From contig JAFSZY010000060.1 in the NCBI GenBank assembly GCA_017458845.1, positions 1 to 57,380 on the forward strand: a DNA stretch of 57,380 bases, in the 5' to 3' direction. Made by a program: the position numbers and the translations under genes. This document shows, piece by piece, positions 17,419 to 25,875 of this stretch (positions are counted from its first letter, which is position 1; every line of letters begins with the position of its first letter). Below the pieces are notes generated by a model that searched no databases, was not told where the DNA came from, and worked only from the letters and a program-made list of their open reading frames with translations. The DNA is from Ruminococcus sp. Lineage in GTDB: Bacteria > Bacillota > Clostridia > Oscillospirales > Acutalibacteraceae.

Positions 17419-18488
17419 AATATCACCATATCCAAAACCGCCAAAGCCGCGACCGCCTCCACAACACTTACCGCGCGGGGCACAATGCACGGGTCATGTC
17501 TGCCCTTTACGCTGAGAGTCGTGTTCTCGCCTGTGGTGAGGTTGACGGTTTTCTGCTCTTTGGCTATAGACGGAGTCGGCTTGAACGCCGCGCGGAATAT
17601 AATGGGCATACCGTCCGAAATTCCGCCTAGGATTCCGCCGCAGTTGTTGGTGGAGGTTTTAACCTCTCCGTTCTCATATATATAACTGTCGTTGTTCTCG
17701 CTGCCTCTCATTTCGGCGCATTCAAAGCCCGCGCCGAACTCCACGCCCTTAACGGCGGGAATTCCGAAAACAGCCTGACTGATTTTGCCCTCGATTCCGT
17801 CGAACAGAGGTCCGCCTATACCGACGGGAACGCCTGTAACTGCGCACTCAACCACGCCGCCGACGCTGTCGAGGTCGAGCCTTGCTTTTTCTATAACATC
17901 GCGCATTGGGCTTTCTTTGTCCTTATCAATCAGCGCGAAGGTTTCTGTGTTCAATCTTTCAATAAGATTATCGGGAATATTAACCGGGTCAAAACGCTCG
18001 TCTTTCACCCCGCCGATTGAAGCGATATGCGCGGCGATTTTAACACCATTTTGCTCAAGAATCTGACGCGCAACAGCTCCCGCGAAAACAATCGGAGCCG
18101 TGAGCCGTCCGCTGAAATGTCCGCCGCCGCGGATATCGTTCTTGCCGTCATACTTTACAAAAGCGTTGTAGTCTGCGTGACCCGGGCGGGGCTTTGAGAG
18201 CAGGTTGGAGTAGTCCCCGCTTCTGGTGTTTGTGTTCTCGATAAAGCAGGCTATGGGAGCGCCTGTTGTTACGCCGTCAAGGATACCCGACTTTACATTC
18301 GGAAAGTCCTTTTCGAGTCTGGGGGTAGCGGTCCTGTCCTTGCCGGGGGCGCGTCTTGCCATCTGCGTGAGCACCTTATCCATATCAATGCTTATTCCCG
18401 CGGGAATGTTGTCGAGGATACAGCCTATACCGTCCCCGTGGCTTTCGCCGAACACGGTTAGTTTGATTCTATTTCCGTAAGTTGACAT
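17415..18488 (-). CDS. aroC: Chorismate synthase
   Basis: FMN-dependent trans-elimination of phosphate from EPSP to give chorismate. About 357 residues from MSTYGNRIKLTVFGESHG at 18488, the standard N-terminus; the open frame goes 11 codons further upstream. Typical signatures are GESHGDGIGCILDN, RPGHADYNAFVKY and RGGGHFSGRLTA. Its start overlaps the aroA end by 20 bases and its stop overlaps the chorismate mutase start by 4, so the three are tightly coupled. Confidence 0.95.
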   Translation of the reverse strand: MSTYGNRIKLTVFGESHGDGIGCILDNIPAGISIDMDKVLTQMARRAPGKDRTATPRLEKDFPNVKSGILDGVTTGAPIACFIENTNTRSGDYSNLLSKPRPGHADYNAFVKYDGKNDIRGGGHFSGRLTAPIVFAGAVARQILEQNGVKIAAHIASIGGVKDERFDPVNIPDNLIERLNTETFALIDKDKESPMRDVIEKARLDLDSVGGVVECAVTGVPVGIGGPLFDGIEGKISQAVFGIPAVKGVEFGAGFECAEMRGSENNDSYIYENGEVKTSTNNCGGILGGISDGMPIIFRAAFKPTPSIAKEQKTVNLTTGENTTLSVKGRHDPCIVPRAVSVVEAVAALAVLDMVIL

Positions 18489-19737
18489 CGGTTTTCCCTC
18501 CCAGTTTTTCATATTCCTCAAAGTAGTTCGGGAAGCTCTTGTTTATGCTTTCCCTGTCGGTTATTGTAACTTCGTTTTTACATTTCAGAGCCGCCACGGA
18601 CGCCGCCATAACAATGCGGTGGTCATTACAGCCGTTGACTGTACCGCCGCGGAGCTCCCGAACTCCCTCAATATGGAGCTCATCCGCGACTATCTCGGCT
18701 TTGCCGCCGAGGGCGTTTATCATATCGGCTGTGCTTTGGAGCCTGTCGCTCTCCTTGGCTCTGAGTCTTTCGGCATTGTAAATCCTCGTTTTGCCTTTTG
18801 CCGTGCTTGCCGCGACAGCGAGTATCGGGACTAAATCGGGGATTTGAGAAGCGTCAATTTCCGTGGCTTTCAGCTTGGACTTTTTAACGGTTACGCTGCC
18901 GTTTTCAACGATTATATCAGCTCCGAAGCTCTCGAGTATTTCTATCACTTCCATATCGCCCTGAGCCGACGTCAGGCGCAAGCCCTCAACTGTCACATTG
19001 CCTGATAGAGCGCCCGCCGTCATAAAGAACGCCGCCTGCGACCAGTCGCCGTCGGTGCGGTAATTCTGAGGCTTATAGCTTTGCGAGCCTTTAATAAAAT
19101 ATCCGTAGTCGGTACGCTCGACAAAAACGTCAAATCGTTCCATACAACGTATTGTCATATCCACATAGCCCTCTGACTGGAGCTCGGTGGTGAGGACGAT
19201 TTTGCTGTCACCATGTACAAGCGGCAGCGCGAACAACAGCCCTGTAATAAACTGGGAGCTGACGTTACCCGCAATATTGAAAATTCCGCTTTGAAGCTTG
19301 CCGCTGATTGTGAGAGGAAGATTGTTCTCCGCCTTGCACTTTATCCCCGCCTCGGGAAGACAGTCGAGATAAACATCAAGCGGTCTCTCGGGCAGTCTGC
19401 CCCTTCCTGTAAAGGTAGTTTTTACACCGCCCGCCGCGGCTATGGGGATGAAAAATCTAAGTGTTGAACCGCTCTCAAAGCAGTCAAGAACAGCGGTTTT
19501 GTTATTGAACATTTTGGAGCCGTCAACGGTTAGAATATCGCCGTTTAAACTTGTCTTGGCTCCCAGAGCCTCAATACAGCCTACAGTGGCTTTGATATCG
19601 TCGGACATAGCTACGGGCGCAACCTCACAAGCCCCGCCCGAAAGAGCGGCGCAGATTATAGCGCGGTGAACGTCGCTTTTTGACGGCGGCGCGCATACTT
19701 TTCCGTTAAGTTGTGAGGGTGTAACTTTGATGTTCAT
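18469..19737 (-). CDS. aroA: 3-phosphoshikimate 1-carboxyvinyltransferase (EPSP synthase)
   Basis: Condenses shikimate 3-phosphate with PEP. About 422 residues from MNIKVTPSQLNGKV at 19737; upstream in-frame codons come from the adjoining repeat and are rejected. Motifs include the N-terminal PPSKSDVHRA loop, SGSTLRFFIPIA and the DGDWSQAAFF segment. GGAG is 6 bases upstream of the start. It is separated from aroB by 535 bases holding a mobile-like element, whose end lies only 13 bases from this start codon; this may alter coupling or expression. Confidence 0.95.
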   Translation of the reverse strand: MNIKVTPSQLNGKVCAPPSKSDVHRAIICAALSGGACEVAPVAMSDDIKATVGCIEALGAKTSLNGDILTVDGSKMFNNKTAVLDCFESGSTLRFFIPIAAAGGVKTTFTGRGRLPERPLDVYLDCLPEAGIKCKAENNLPLTISGKLQSGIFNIAGNVSSQFITGLLFALPLVHGDSKIVLTTELQSEGYVDMTIRCMERFDVFVERTDYGYFIKGSQSYKPQNYRTDGDWSQAAFFMTAGALSGNVTVEGLRLTSAQGDMEVIEILESFGADIIVENGSVTVKKSKLKATEIDASQIPDLVPILAVAASTAKGKTRIYNAERLRAKESDRLQSTADMINALGGKAEIVADELHIEGVRELRGGTVNGCNDHRIVMAASVAALKCKNEVTITDRESINKSFPNYFEEYEKLGGKTDVNLRK

Positions 19738-19749
19738 ATGGTGCTCCAA

Positions 19750-20228
19750 AAGCCCTCCCTTGGGGGAGGGTGGCACGCGTAGCGTGACGGGAGAGGGTCC
19801 ACTTGTTTAAAGATTCAGATGATTGTAAATATCATCGCAGACTCCTCTGAAATTTTTATGTATGTCGTGATTTGAATATCTCAATACAGTAAATCCTAAA
19901 CTATTCAAGTAGTCATCACGTTTCATGTCTTTTTCAATCTGTTTATCATTAGCGTAATGTTGAGAACCGTCAAGTTCAATTATTATCTGAGCTTGATAAC
20001 AATAAAAATCAACAATATAATTTCCGACAGCTTTTTGTCGACGAAATTTTACAGGAAGAGTGTTCAGAAAATCATACCAAAGATGCTTTTCTTATTTAGT
20101 CATTTCTTTTCGAAGCTTTTGAGAGTTCTTTGTAAGGTGGGCGTTACTAAAAGTATACTCTTGTCTTTTCATAATATGGACCCTCTCCCGCCTCGCTTTG
20201 CTCGGCACCCTCCCCCAAGGGAGGGCTT
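19750..20228. mobile_element. 479-bp element with 52-bp inverted terminal repeats enclosing a DUF559 gene
   Basis: The ends 19750-19801 and 20177-20228 are inverted copies. The outer 23 bases and inner 13 bases are identical, and the central 16 bases differ but can still form a small stem. The DUF559 reading frame starts 5 bases inside one end and stops 5 bases inside the other, so the element contains almost nothing else. No target duplication is obvious. Related sequences without the gene occur at 14174-14389 and 12663-12830. It lies inside the aro operon. Confidence 0.7.
19807..20172 (-). pseudogene. DUF559 (Vsr-like endonuclease) gene broken by one stop codon
   Basis: Translating the minus strand from ATG at 20172 gives MKRQEYTFSN, continuing to MTK at residues 24-26, then TAA (20092-20094). 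The same frame then continues EKHLWYDFLNTLPVKFRRQK, VGNYIVDFYCYQAQIIIELDGSQHY, and on to GFTVLRYSNHDIHKNFRGVCDDI before its stop at 19807. These are the hallmarks of the DUF559 domain, related to very-short-patch-repair endonucleases. The stop sits where homologues usually have Gln or Glu, so a single C-to-T or G-to-T change explains it. The remaining 95 codons are intact, suggesting recent loss. Confidence 0.85.
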
Positions 20229-20272
20229 GCTGCTTTCCCAATCGTTTGACGTTAACCCCAAGGGAAGGCTAT

Positions 20273-21319
20273 TTATCCTATAAAGCTTTCAAGTTCACTA
20301 AGCTTTGTCGGTCTGATAAAGCTGTCGCCTATGCTGTTCAGCAGTACGAGGTTGACGTATCCGCCCGACGCTTTTTTGTCGCTTTGGCATACGCGGGCGA
20401 TTTCCTGTGCGGAAGCTTTGTCCGAGGTGGGCAGATTGTACTTTTCGCACAGAGCTTTTACGCGCTCGGCGCAGCCCTGTTCGGTGAGTCCCGCTCTCTC
20501 CCCCGCCGCGGTTATCTTGACCATTCCTATTGCCACAGCCTGTCCGTGAGAGAGTCCTTCAAAGTTGTAAATTTTTTCCAGGCTGTGCCCGAGAGTGTGA
20601 CCGAAGTTGAGGAGCATACGCTCGCCGCTCTCTTTTTCGTCACGTTCCACTACGTCGCGCTTAATGCTGACGCAGGTGCAAATTATATCTTCAATTATAT
20701 CATAGGCGTTATTGTTTTCGAGCGTTTCAAACAGCTCTTTGTCCTTGATACAGCCGTACTTGATGACCTCGCCCATTCCGTCGCTGAGATACTTATCGGG
20801 CAGGGTTTCGAGTGTATCGGGGTCAATGATAACTAGTATTGGCTGCAAAAACGCGCCGACAAGGTTCTTTCCCTGTTCTATGTCCACACCTGTCTTTCCG
20901 CCAACGGAAGAATCCACCTGAGCAAGCAGTGATGTGGGAATCTGCACAAAGTTGATTCCTCGCATATATGTAGCCGCGGCAAACCCCGCCATATCGCCCG
21001 TGACTCCACCGCCCAGCGCGACGACTAAGTCCTTGCGCGACATATTAAAGTCCGCTATAAAGCTGTACATAGCCGAGATTGTGTCGAGGCGCTTGTTTTT
21101 CTCGCCTGCCTCAAAGGTAAACATAGCCGTGTCAAAGCCCGCTTCTTTGAGCGATTTCACGACCGTTTCACCGTAGAAAGCGCCGACGTTGGAGTCCGTG
21201 ATTACACAGACCTTTTTTGCGTTTGAAACGTTCTTGACAAAACTGCCTGTTTTTGCTATGAGACCTCTTTCGATTAGAATATCGTAAGGGGCGCTTGTGT
21301 TTACTCTAACTTTTTTCAT
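20273..21319 (-). CDS. aroB: 3-dehydroquinate synthase
   Basis: NAD- and metal-dependent cyclisation of DAHP to 3-dehydroquinate. 348 residues, normal length. Motifs visible are GGGVTGDMAGFAAATYMRG, PTSLLAQVDSSVGGKTGVD and LNFGHTLGHSLE with metal-binding His. The start overlaps the tyrA stop by 4 bases (ATGA). The downstream element at 19750-20228 separates it from aroA. Confidence 0.96.
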   Translation of the reverse strand: MKKVRVNTSAPYDILIERGLIAKTGSFVKNVSNAKKVCVITDSNVGAFYGETVVKSLKEAGFDTAMFTFEAGEKNKRLDTISAMYSFIADFNMSRKDLVVALGGGVTGDMAGFAAATYMRGINFVQIPTSLLAQVDSSVGGKTGVDIEQGKNLVGAFLQPILVIIDPDTLETLPDKYLSDGMGEVIKYGCIKDKELFETLENNNAYDIIEDIICTCVSIKRDVVERDEKESGERMLLNFGHTLGHSLEKIYNFEGLSHGQAVAIGMVKITAAGERAGLTEQGCAERVKALCEKYNLPTSDKASAQEIARVCQSDKKASGGYVNLVLLNSIGDSFIRPTKLSELESFIG

Positions 21320-22146
21320 TCGCCAAGCATCTCCTTGGTTTTGTGAGCTGCTTCAAGCAGTTCTTCAATCTTACTTTTATCGTTTGCCTTGATTGCGTCG
21401 GTTATGGCGTGAATGTTGTCTATAAGCGTGTCGAGCTCCTTGATGAGAGGAACGCGGTTTTCAAGGAACAGTTCGCTCCACAGTGTGGCGTTGATATTCG
21501 CGACGCGGGACACATCCTTGTATGAGCCCGCCGAAAAGCCCTTGTGGTTCGGGCAGCACGGACTGAGCACATAGGCGCACGCGAGAACGTGGGGAAGCTG
21601 AGAGGTGAAGGCTATCATCCTGTCGTGTTCCTCGGGGGTTGTCATCTTGACCGAACCGAAACGCATTCTAAGAGCTAGGTCGGAGATTGTCTTTACCGAT
21701 TCGTCGCTCGCCTCGCACGGTGTGATGATATAGCTCGCGCCCTCAAAGAGCTCCGCCTCGCTGCTTTCATATCCGTTGGTTTCCTTGCCCGCCATAGGGT
21801 GGCTTCCGACAAACTCAAAGCCGAAGCGCTTGGAGAGCTCGACCATCCGCGGACAAATCTCGCACTTGATACCCGACGAGTCCGTCACAATCGCGTTCTT
21901 CTTTATAAATTTACCGTTTGCTTCAATATATTTTACAGCCGTATGAGGATAGAGCGCAAGGATGATAATGTCGGCTTTTTCAAGACTATGCTCATCGCCG
22001 ATTTCATCAATCGCCTTTTCCTCATACGCCCTTTCAAGTACGGAGCGTGTGCGGTTAATGCCTATAATATTATGGTTGGTGTATTTCTTGAGGGCTTTGG
22101 CAAAGCTGCCGCCGATAATACCCAGACCTATTACCACTATATTCAT
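21316..22146 (-). CDS. tyrA: Prephenate dehydrogenase
   Basis: NAD-dependent oxidative decarboxylation of prephenate to 4-hydroxyphenylpyruvate, leading to Tyr. 276 residues, with Rossmann motif GLGIIGGS at the N-terminus, the GSHPMAGKE signature with catalytic His, and a C-terminal helical dimer domain. It lacks an added ACT domain. It begins 13 bases after aroK. Confidence 0.93.
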   Translation of the reverse strand: MNIVVIGLGIIGGSFAKALKKYTNHNIIGINRTRSVLERAYEEKAIDEIGDEHSLEKADIIILALYPHTAVKYIEANGKFIKKNAIVTDSSGIKCEICPRMVELSKRFGFEFVGSHPMAGKETNGYESSEAELFEGASYIITPCEASDESVKTISDLALRMRFGSVKMTTPEEHDRMIAFTSQLPHVLACAYVLSPCCPNHKGFSAGSYKDVSRVANINATLWSELFLENRVPLIKELDTLIDNIHAITDAIKANDKSKIEELLEAAHKTKEMLGE

Positions 22147-22159
22147 AGTATCTTTTCCT

Positions 22160-22660
22160 TTATCTGATAATATTTAAAATGTTGCCCGCCACAACCGAGC
22201 TGTTAAAGTTGCCGTTGACGTACACCGAAGCGGCTTTCCTGTAGAGCGGCAGGCGTTTGTCGAGCAGTTCTCTGATGACCTCGTTTCGGTTTTCAACCTG
22301 CAATAGCGGGCGGCGTGTGTCGCGTTTGAGCCGTTCGCAGAGGGTCTCGTAGCTGACGTCAATAAAGATAATCTTGCCGCCCTGTCTGAGAATTTCAACA
22401 TTCCTCGGGAGAGTCAAGGTTCCGCCTCCCGCCGCAATGATGAGATTGTCCCTTTCACTGAGTTCTTTGCAGACTTCGGTCTCTATCTCGCGGAAGCCTT
22501 CCTCACCCTTTTGCTCAAAAATCTCAGCTACAGTCATACCTGTTTTTTCTTCGATATATCTGTCAGTATCAACAAACTCTCGCCCGCTTCTCTGTGAGAG
22601 CTTGCGTCCTACCGAGCTTTTCCCGCAGCCCATAAAGCCGCAGAGGATTATGTTGTTCAT
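22160..22660 (-). CDS. aroK: Shikimate kinase
   Basis: Phosphorylates shikimate using ATP. About 166 residues from MNNIILCGFMGCGKSS at 22660; the P-loop is at residues 8-15. Further signatures are DTDRYIEEKTGM and IAAGGGT. The start overlaps the aroE stop as ATGA, which decides it over the longer open frame. Confidence 0.95.
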   Translation of the reverse strand: MNNIILCGFMGCGKSSVGRKLSQRSGREFVDTDRYIEEKTGMTVAEIFEQKGEEGFREIETEVCKELSERDNLIIAAGGGTLTLPRNVEILRQGGKIIFIDVSYETLCERLKRDTRRPLLQVENRNEVIRELLDKRLPLYRKAASVYVNGNFNSSVVAGNILNIIR

Positions 22661-23499
22661 CGTTTCTTCAACTCCTCGTAAGCGTCCGCGCAGAGCTTTT
22701 CGATATCCTTGACGTCGTAGGTTGAGCCGTCCCAGTGCTTGTGCGCCACAACCGCCTGCCACACGAGCATAGACATTCCGCCCTCGGCGCGGCTGCCGTT
22801 GGCTTTTGCCTTTTGGATGAGTCTTGTTTCGAGCGGATTGTAGATAGCGTCAAAGACGTTCTCACATTTTTTGAGCTGAGCGTCTGTCACTGGCTGATGC
22901 TCCGTTTTTGGCGACATACCAACAGGCGTGGCGTTAATCAGGGTTTTTATTTCGCCCGAAAGGTTCTTTACGTCTACGCATTTTATATCGTCAGTATTGA
23001 TTGCCGATTTGATTTCGTCGGCAAGCTTCTGAGCCTTCAGAATACTCTGTTCCCTTACGGCAAATTCGAGCTCTGCCCCCGCTATTGCCGCCTCGTACGC
23101 CATAGTGCGAGCCGCGCCGCCGCAGCCGAGTATGACTACCCTGCCGCTCAGAGGGATACGGGCGTACTCCAGCGCTTTGAGGAACCCGTCGGGGTCGGTT
23201 GTAAAGCCCTTTGCTCTGTCGTTCTCGTTGAGAACCGTATTGACGCTGCCGTAGAGCTTCGCCTTGGCATCAATTTCGTCCAGCAGAGGAATAATACTCT
23301 GCTTGTGCGGAATAGTTATATTGTAGCCGTCGAGTTCTTTGAGTATGGAGTTGCAGTCGGAATTCAGAGCTTCGGGAGCGATATCAAGCACGCCGTACTC
23401 AGCGGGAATCCCCGCAAGCCCAAAAAGCCGCTTGTGAATAAACGGCGACATTGTATGACCTATGGGGTGACCTATTACGGCAAATCTCTTGACTCTCAT
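22657..23499 (-). CDS. aroE: Shikimate dehydrogenase
   Basis: NADPH-dependent reduction of 3-dehydroshikimate. About 280 residues from MRVKRFAVIGHPIGHTMSPF at 23499; the start is set by the standard N-terminus and an upstream CCGAGG. It shows the catalytic NITIPHKQ Lys motif, the NADP loop GCGGAARTMAYE and the C-terminal GMSMLVWQA segment. It is first in aroE-aroK-tyrA-aroB-(element)-aroA-aroC-chorismate mutase. No strong promoter was identified before it; aroD is not in the window. Confidence 0.94.
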   Translation of the reverse strand: MRVKRFAVIGHPIGHTMSPFIHKRLFGLAGIPAEYGVLDIAPEALNSDCNSILKELDGYNITIPHKQSIIPLLDEIDAKAKLYGSVNTVLNENDRAKGFTTDPDGFLKALEYARIPLSGRVVILGCGGAARTMAYEAAIAGAELEFAVREQSILKAQKLADEIKSAINTDDIKCVDVKNLSGEIKTLINATPVGMSPKTEHQPVTDAQLKKCENVFDAIYNPLETRLIQKAKANGSRAEGGMSMLVWQAVVAHKHWDGSTYDVKDIEKLCADAYEELKKR

Positions 23500-23552
23500 A
23501 TTATACCTCGGCGGAAAAAATTTGATAAAAAGTAAAATTTTTGAAATAAATA

Positions 23553-23581
23553 TTGACAAAGTGGTTATTAACTAATAATAT
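23553..23581 (+). promoter_or_regulatory. Promoter of acpP
   Basis: TTGACA (23553-23558), a 17-base spacer and TAATAT (23576-23581). The transcript would have a leader of about 100 bases with short stems (ATCCC/GGGAT around 23628-23654). Confidence 0.65.
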
Positions 23582-23687
23582 AGACAGGTAACAACACATT
23601 TGTTGTTTCCAGATTATTGTAGCAAAAAATCCCGAATTTGTCCAGAATAGGGATGCTTTGCGGCAAAAGTATTTTAGGAGGAATAAA

Positions 23688-23915
23688 ATGATTTTAGAAA
23701 AAGTTAGAGCTATCTTAGCTGAGCAGTTCGACGTTGACGAAGACAAAATCGCTGAGGACACAGACCTTCAGGAAGATTTAGGCGCAGATTCTCTCGACGT
23801 TGTTGACCTTCTTATGTCCATCGAAGACGAGTTCGAAATCGAAGTTCCCGACGATGAAATTGAGAACCTCAAAACTGTCGGCGCTATCGTAAATTACATC
23901 GAAGCAAATTCATAA
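23688..23915 (+). CDS. acpP: Acyl carrier protein
   Basis: Carries growing acyl chains on a phosphopantetheine attached to Ser in the motif GADSLDVVDLLM (Ser near residue 37). 75 residues, strongly acidic. The start at 23688 is chosen for the AGGAGG site at 23676-23681 and the canonical N-terminus MILEKVRAILAEQ. It is monocistronic with its own promoter and terminator, away from the fab operon at the window start. Confidence 0.96.
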   Translation: MILEKVRAILAEQFDVDEDKIAEDTDLQEDLGADSLDVVDLLMSIEDEFEIEVPDDEIENLKTVGAIVNYIEANS

Positions 23916-23925
23916 TAAAACAAAG

Positions 23926-23953
23926 AAAGGCTGTCGCGCGACAGCCTTTTTTA
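23926..23953 (+). terminator. Terminator after acpP
   Basis: AAAGGCTGTCG/CGACAGCCTTT stem followed by a T-run. Confidence 0.85.
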
Positions 23954-23993
23954 TCTTTAAACTCAAGGGGAATCCGGACGGCTTCCCCATTTT

Positions 23994-25598
23994 TTATGTA
24001 TTAATTGTTATTGCCTGGTATCCGTAGCCCCGGCTGTAACCGTAGTACTCGGCTGTCGTGAGAGTTCCGTCCCACGGGTCGAGAACCTTGAAGTCGCTGA
24101 GCTTGTTGCCCTTGCCCGTGTAATCATAGAAAGTGACATAGTGGTGAGCGGAGTTGCCGATACTCAAAAGTCCTACGCACGCCTGGTTCTTGTCGAGCGA
24201 CTCTTTGATAGCCTTCAGCATAGAATTTCCCGATGAATAATACATCGGAGTTCCGCCGTACCAGGTGCATCCGCCCGGGCACCATACACTGATGGGGGTT
24301 ATCTTGACTCCCTTGACCTGATAGTAAGCGTAGCAGAACGCGTAGGCGCTGCACATTACAGTCGAGTCCGCATAGTTGTAGTCAACCTGAGAACCGATTT
24401 TTTGAGCGATATTCGCCATCGTTTCGTCGGTTATCGGGTTCTTCTTGACAGTAACTTTCAGCTTGATTGTATAACCGTTGACGTTGACTTTTAAGTTAGT
24501 TGTTCCGCGACGCGTACCCATAACCTTGATAGCAGTCGCGGTTGTCTTGCTCGTAACCTTGGCGTATTCCGTGTCGGTATACACGTTGTCAATGCTTGAC
24601 GCTTTTCCCTTTATACCGAGCTTGATCGTCTCACCGTTCTTGACAGATACGGAAGTAACCTTTTTGCCCTTAACTGTCAGATACGGGTTTGTGGTTACAA
24701 CAAATTTACGCTTAATCTTAAGATTACCGACCTTTACGCTGAGGGTTGTTGTACCCTTTGCCTTTATGATTGCCTTGCCTTTGCTTGAAATGGAAATAAC
24801 GTTAGAGTTTGAGGACTTCCATCCCTTGACGCTCTTGCTTGCGACCTTGGCGTAGAACACCGAGCCGTTTACAAAATCAACAAGCTTTGCCTTGCGGTTG
24901 TTTTTGTTGTTTTTGCTCACGTTATAGACAGACTTAACCGTGTGGGTCGAAGCATAGCTGATTTTCCCGCTAACGTCACTCTGGGATTTTGTAACATCGT
25001 TATACTTAAGAGTGGTAAATTTAGCGCACTTCTTACCCTTGACATAGCCCGCGCAATTGGAGTTCAGAGCAACGTAGGAATTCACAACCAACGTGGTCAT
25101 ATTCTTGCAATTGTAGAACCCTTTTTTGAGCACTTCGCTCTTTACACCCTTGGCAAAGTAAGTACCCATAAATTTGACGGTTTTTAAAGTCTTTAATCCG
25201 CAAAAAGCCTTTGCGCGAATCTGTCGGATTTTGTACCCGTCAATCTTGTTTATAGACGTAGTTTTGGAAAACTTGTCGTTACCGAGGTACTTGACGATAT
25301 CAGCGTAGACGAGGTCTTCTTTTCTGTAAACACAGAGTTTATACTTACCATCCTTGCTGATAACCGTACCGTCGGGCGAATCTGCAGCCGCCACGGTTTC
25401 GGGTTCTGTTTCAGTTGTAGTTTCGGTTGTCGCTTCAGTTGAGTTGTCCGTCTCAGGCTGAGTGTCCTCCTGATTAACGGTATCGGATACAGCCGCGCCG
25501 ACGGTTTCCTCGTTGACGGAAATCTCCTCGGCAAACGCAACTGTCATACCCGAAAAAGCCATAACAACCGCTATTAAAACAGATAGTAATGGTTTCAT
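23994..25598 (-). CDS. Secreted protein with Ig-like repeats and a C39-like cysteine peptidase domain
   Basis: 534 residues. A signal peptide (1-23, ending AFAEE) is followed by a Thr/Glu-rich linker (to ~70), then a BspA-type leucine-rich segment (IRQIRAKAFCGLKTLKTVKF, ~105-125), then two Lys-rich Ig-like (BIg2-type) repeats (~230-390). The last ~140 residues resemble papain-like C39 peptidases: Cys in STVMCSAYAF (near 415), His in SAHHYVTFYD and Asp in VLDPWDG. The catalytic triad is inferred from spacing only. Probably exported; target unknown. Confidence 0.7.
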   Translation of the reverse strand: MKPLLSVLIAVVMAFSGMTVAFAEEISVNEETVGAAVSDTVNQEDTQPETDNSTEATTETTTETEPETVAAADSPDGTVISKDGKYKLCVYRKEDLVYADIVKYLGNDKFSKTTSINKIDGYKIRQIRAKAFCGLKTLKTVKFMGTYFAKGVKSEVLKKGFYNCKNMTTLVVNSYVALNSNCAGYVKGKKCAKFTTLKYNDVTKSQSDVSGKISYASTHTVKSVYNVSKNNKNNRKAKLVDFVNGSVFYAKVASKSVKGWKSSNSNVISISSKGKAIIKAKGTTTLSVKVGNLKIKRKFVVTTNPYLTVKGKKVTSVSVKNGETIKLGIKGKASSIDNVYTDTEYAKVTSKTTATAIKVMGTRRGTTNLKVNVNGYTIKLKVTVKKNPITDETMANIAQKIGSQVDYNYADSTVMCSAYAFCYAYYQVKGVKITPISVWCPGGCTWYGGTPMYYSSGNSMLKAIKESLDKNQACVGLLSIGNSAHHYVTFYDYTGKGNKLSDFKVLDPWDGTLTTAEYYGYSRGYGYQAITINT

Positions 25599-25781
25599 AA
25601 TCCTGTTCTCCTAAATCAAAAAAGTTCGGATTTTTTTCACGCATCTTTTTAATAATACCATATTTTGCCTTAAAATTCAACAGTCAGGCAGGATATATGC
25701 GGTTTTGCGGGCTTTTTTGTGAATATTTGCTTTTATATTTCCACATATGCCACAATATGTTCTACAATCTCTATAAAAGAA

Positions 25782-25851
25782 GCCGGTGGTATTTGTCACC
25801 GGCAAACTTAAATCGACAAAAAATTCAGCCTTGGAGCCGCAACTCCAAGGC
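25782..25851 (-). terminator. Two tandem hairpins after the beta-helix protein
   Basis: GCCTTGGAG/CTCCAAGGC (25828-25851), with a T-run on the minus strand, and GCCGGTG/CACCGGC (25782-25803), followed by TTCTTTTAT. Both fit termination of the gene ending at 25876. Confidence 0.65.
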
Positions 25852-25875
25852 ATTTTATTCTCTGAAAATCACTTA

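Noticed and set aside
19807..20172. Transposase reading of the gene in the inverted-repeat element
   Set aside because: No DDE, HUH or serine/tyrosine recombinase motif; the sequence fits DUF559 instead.
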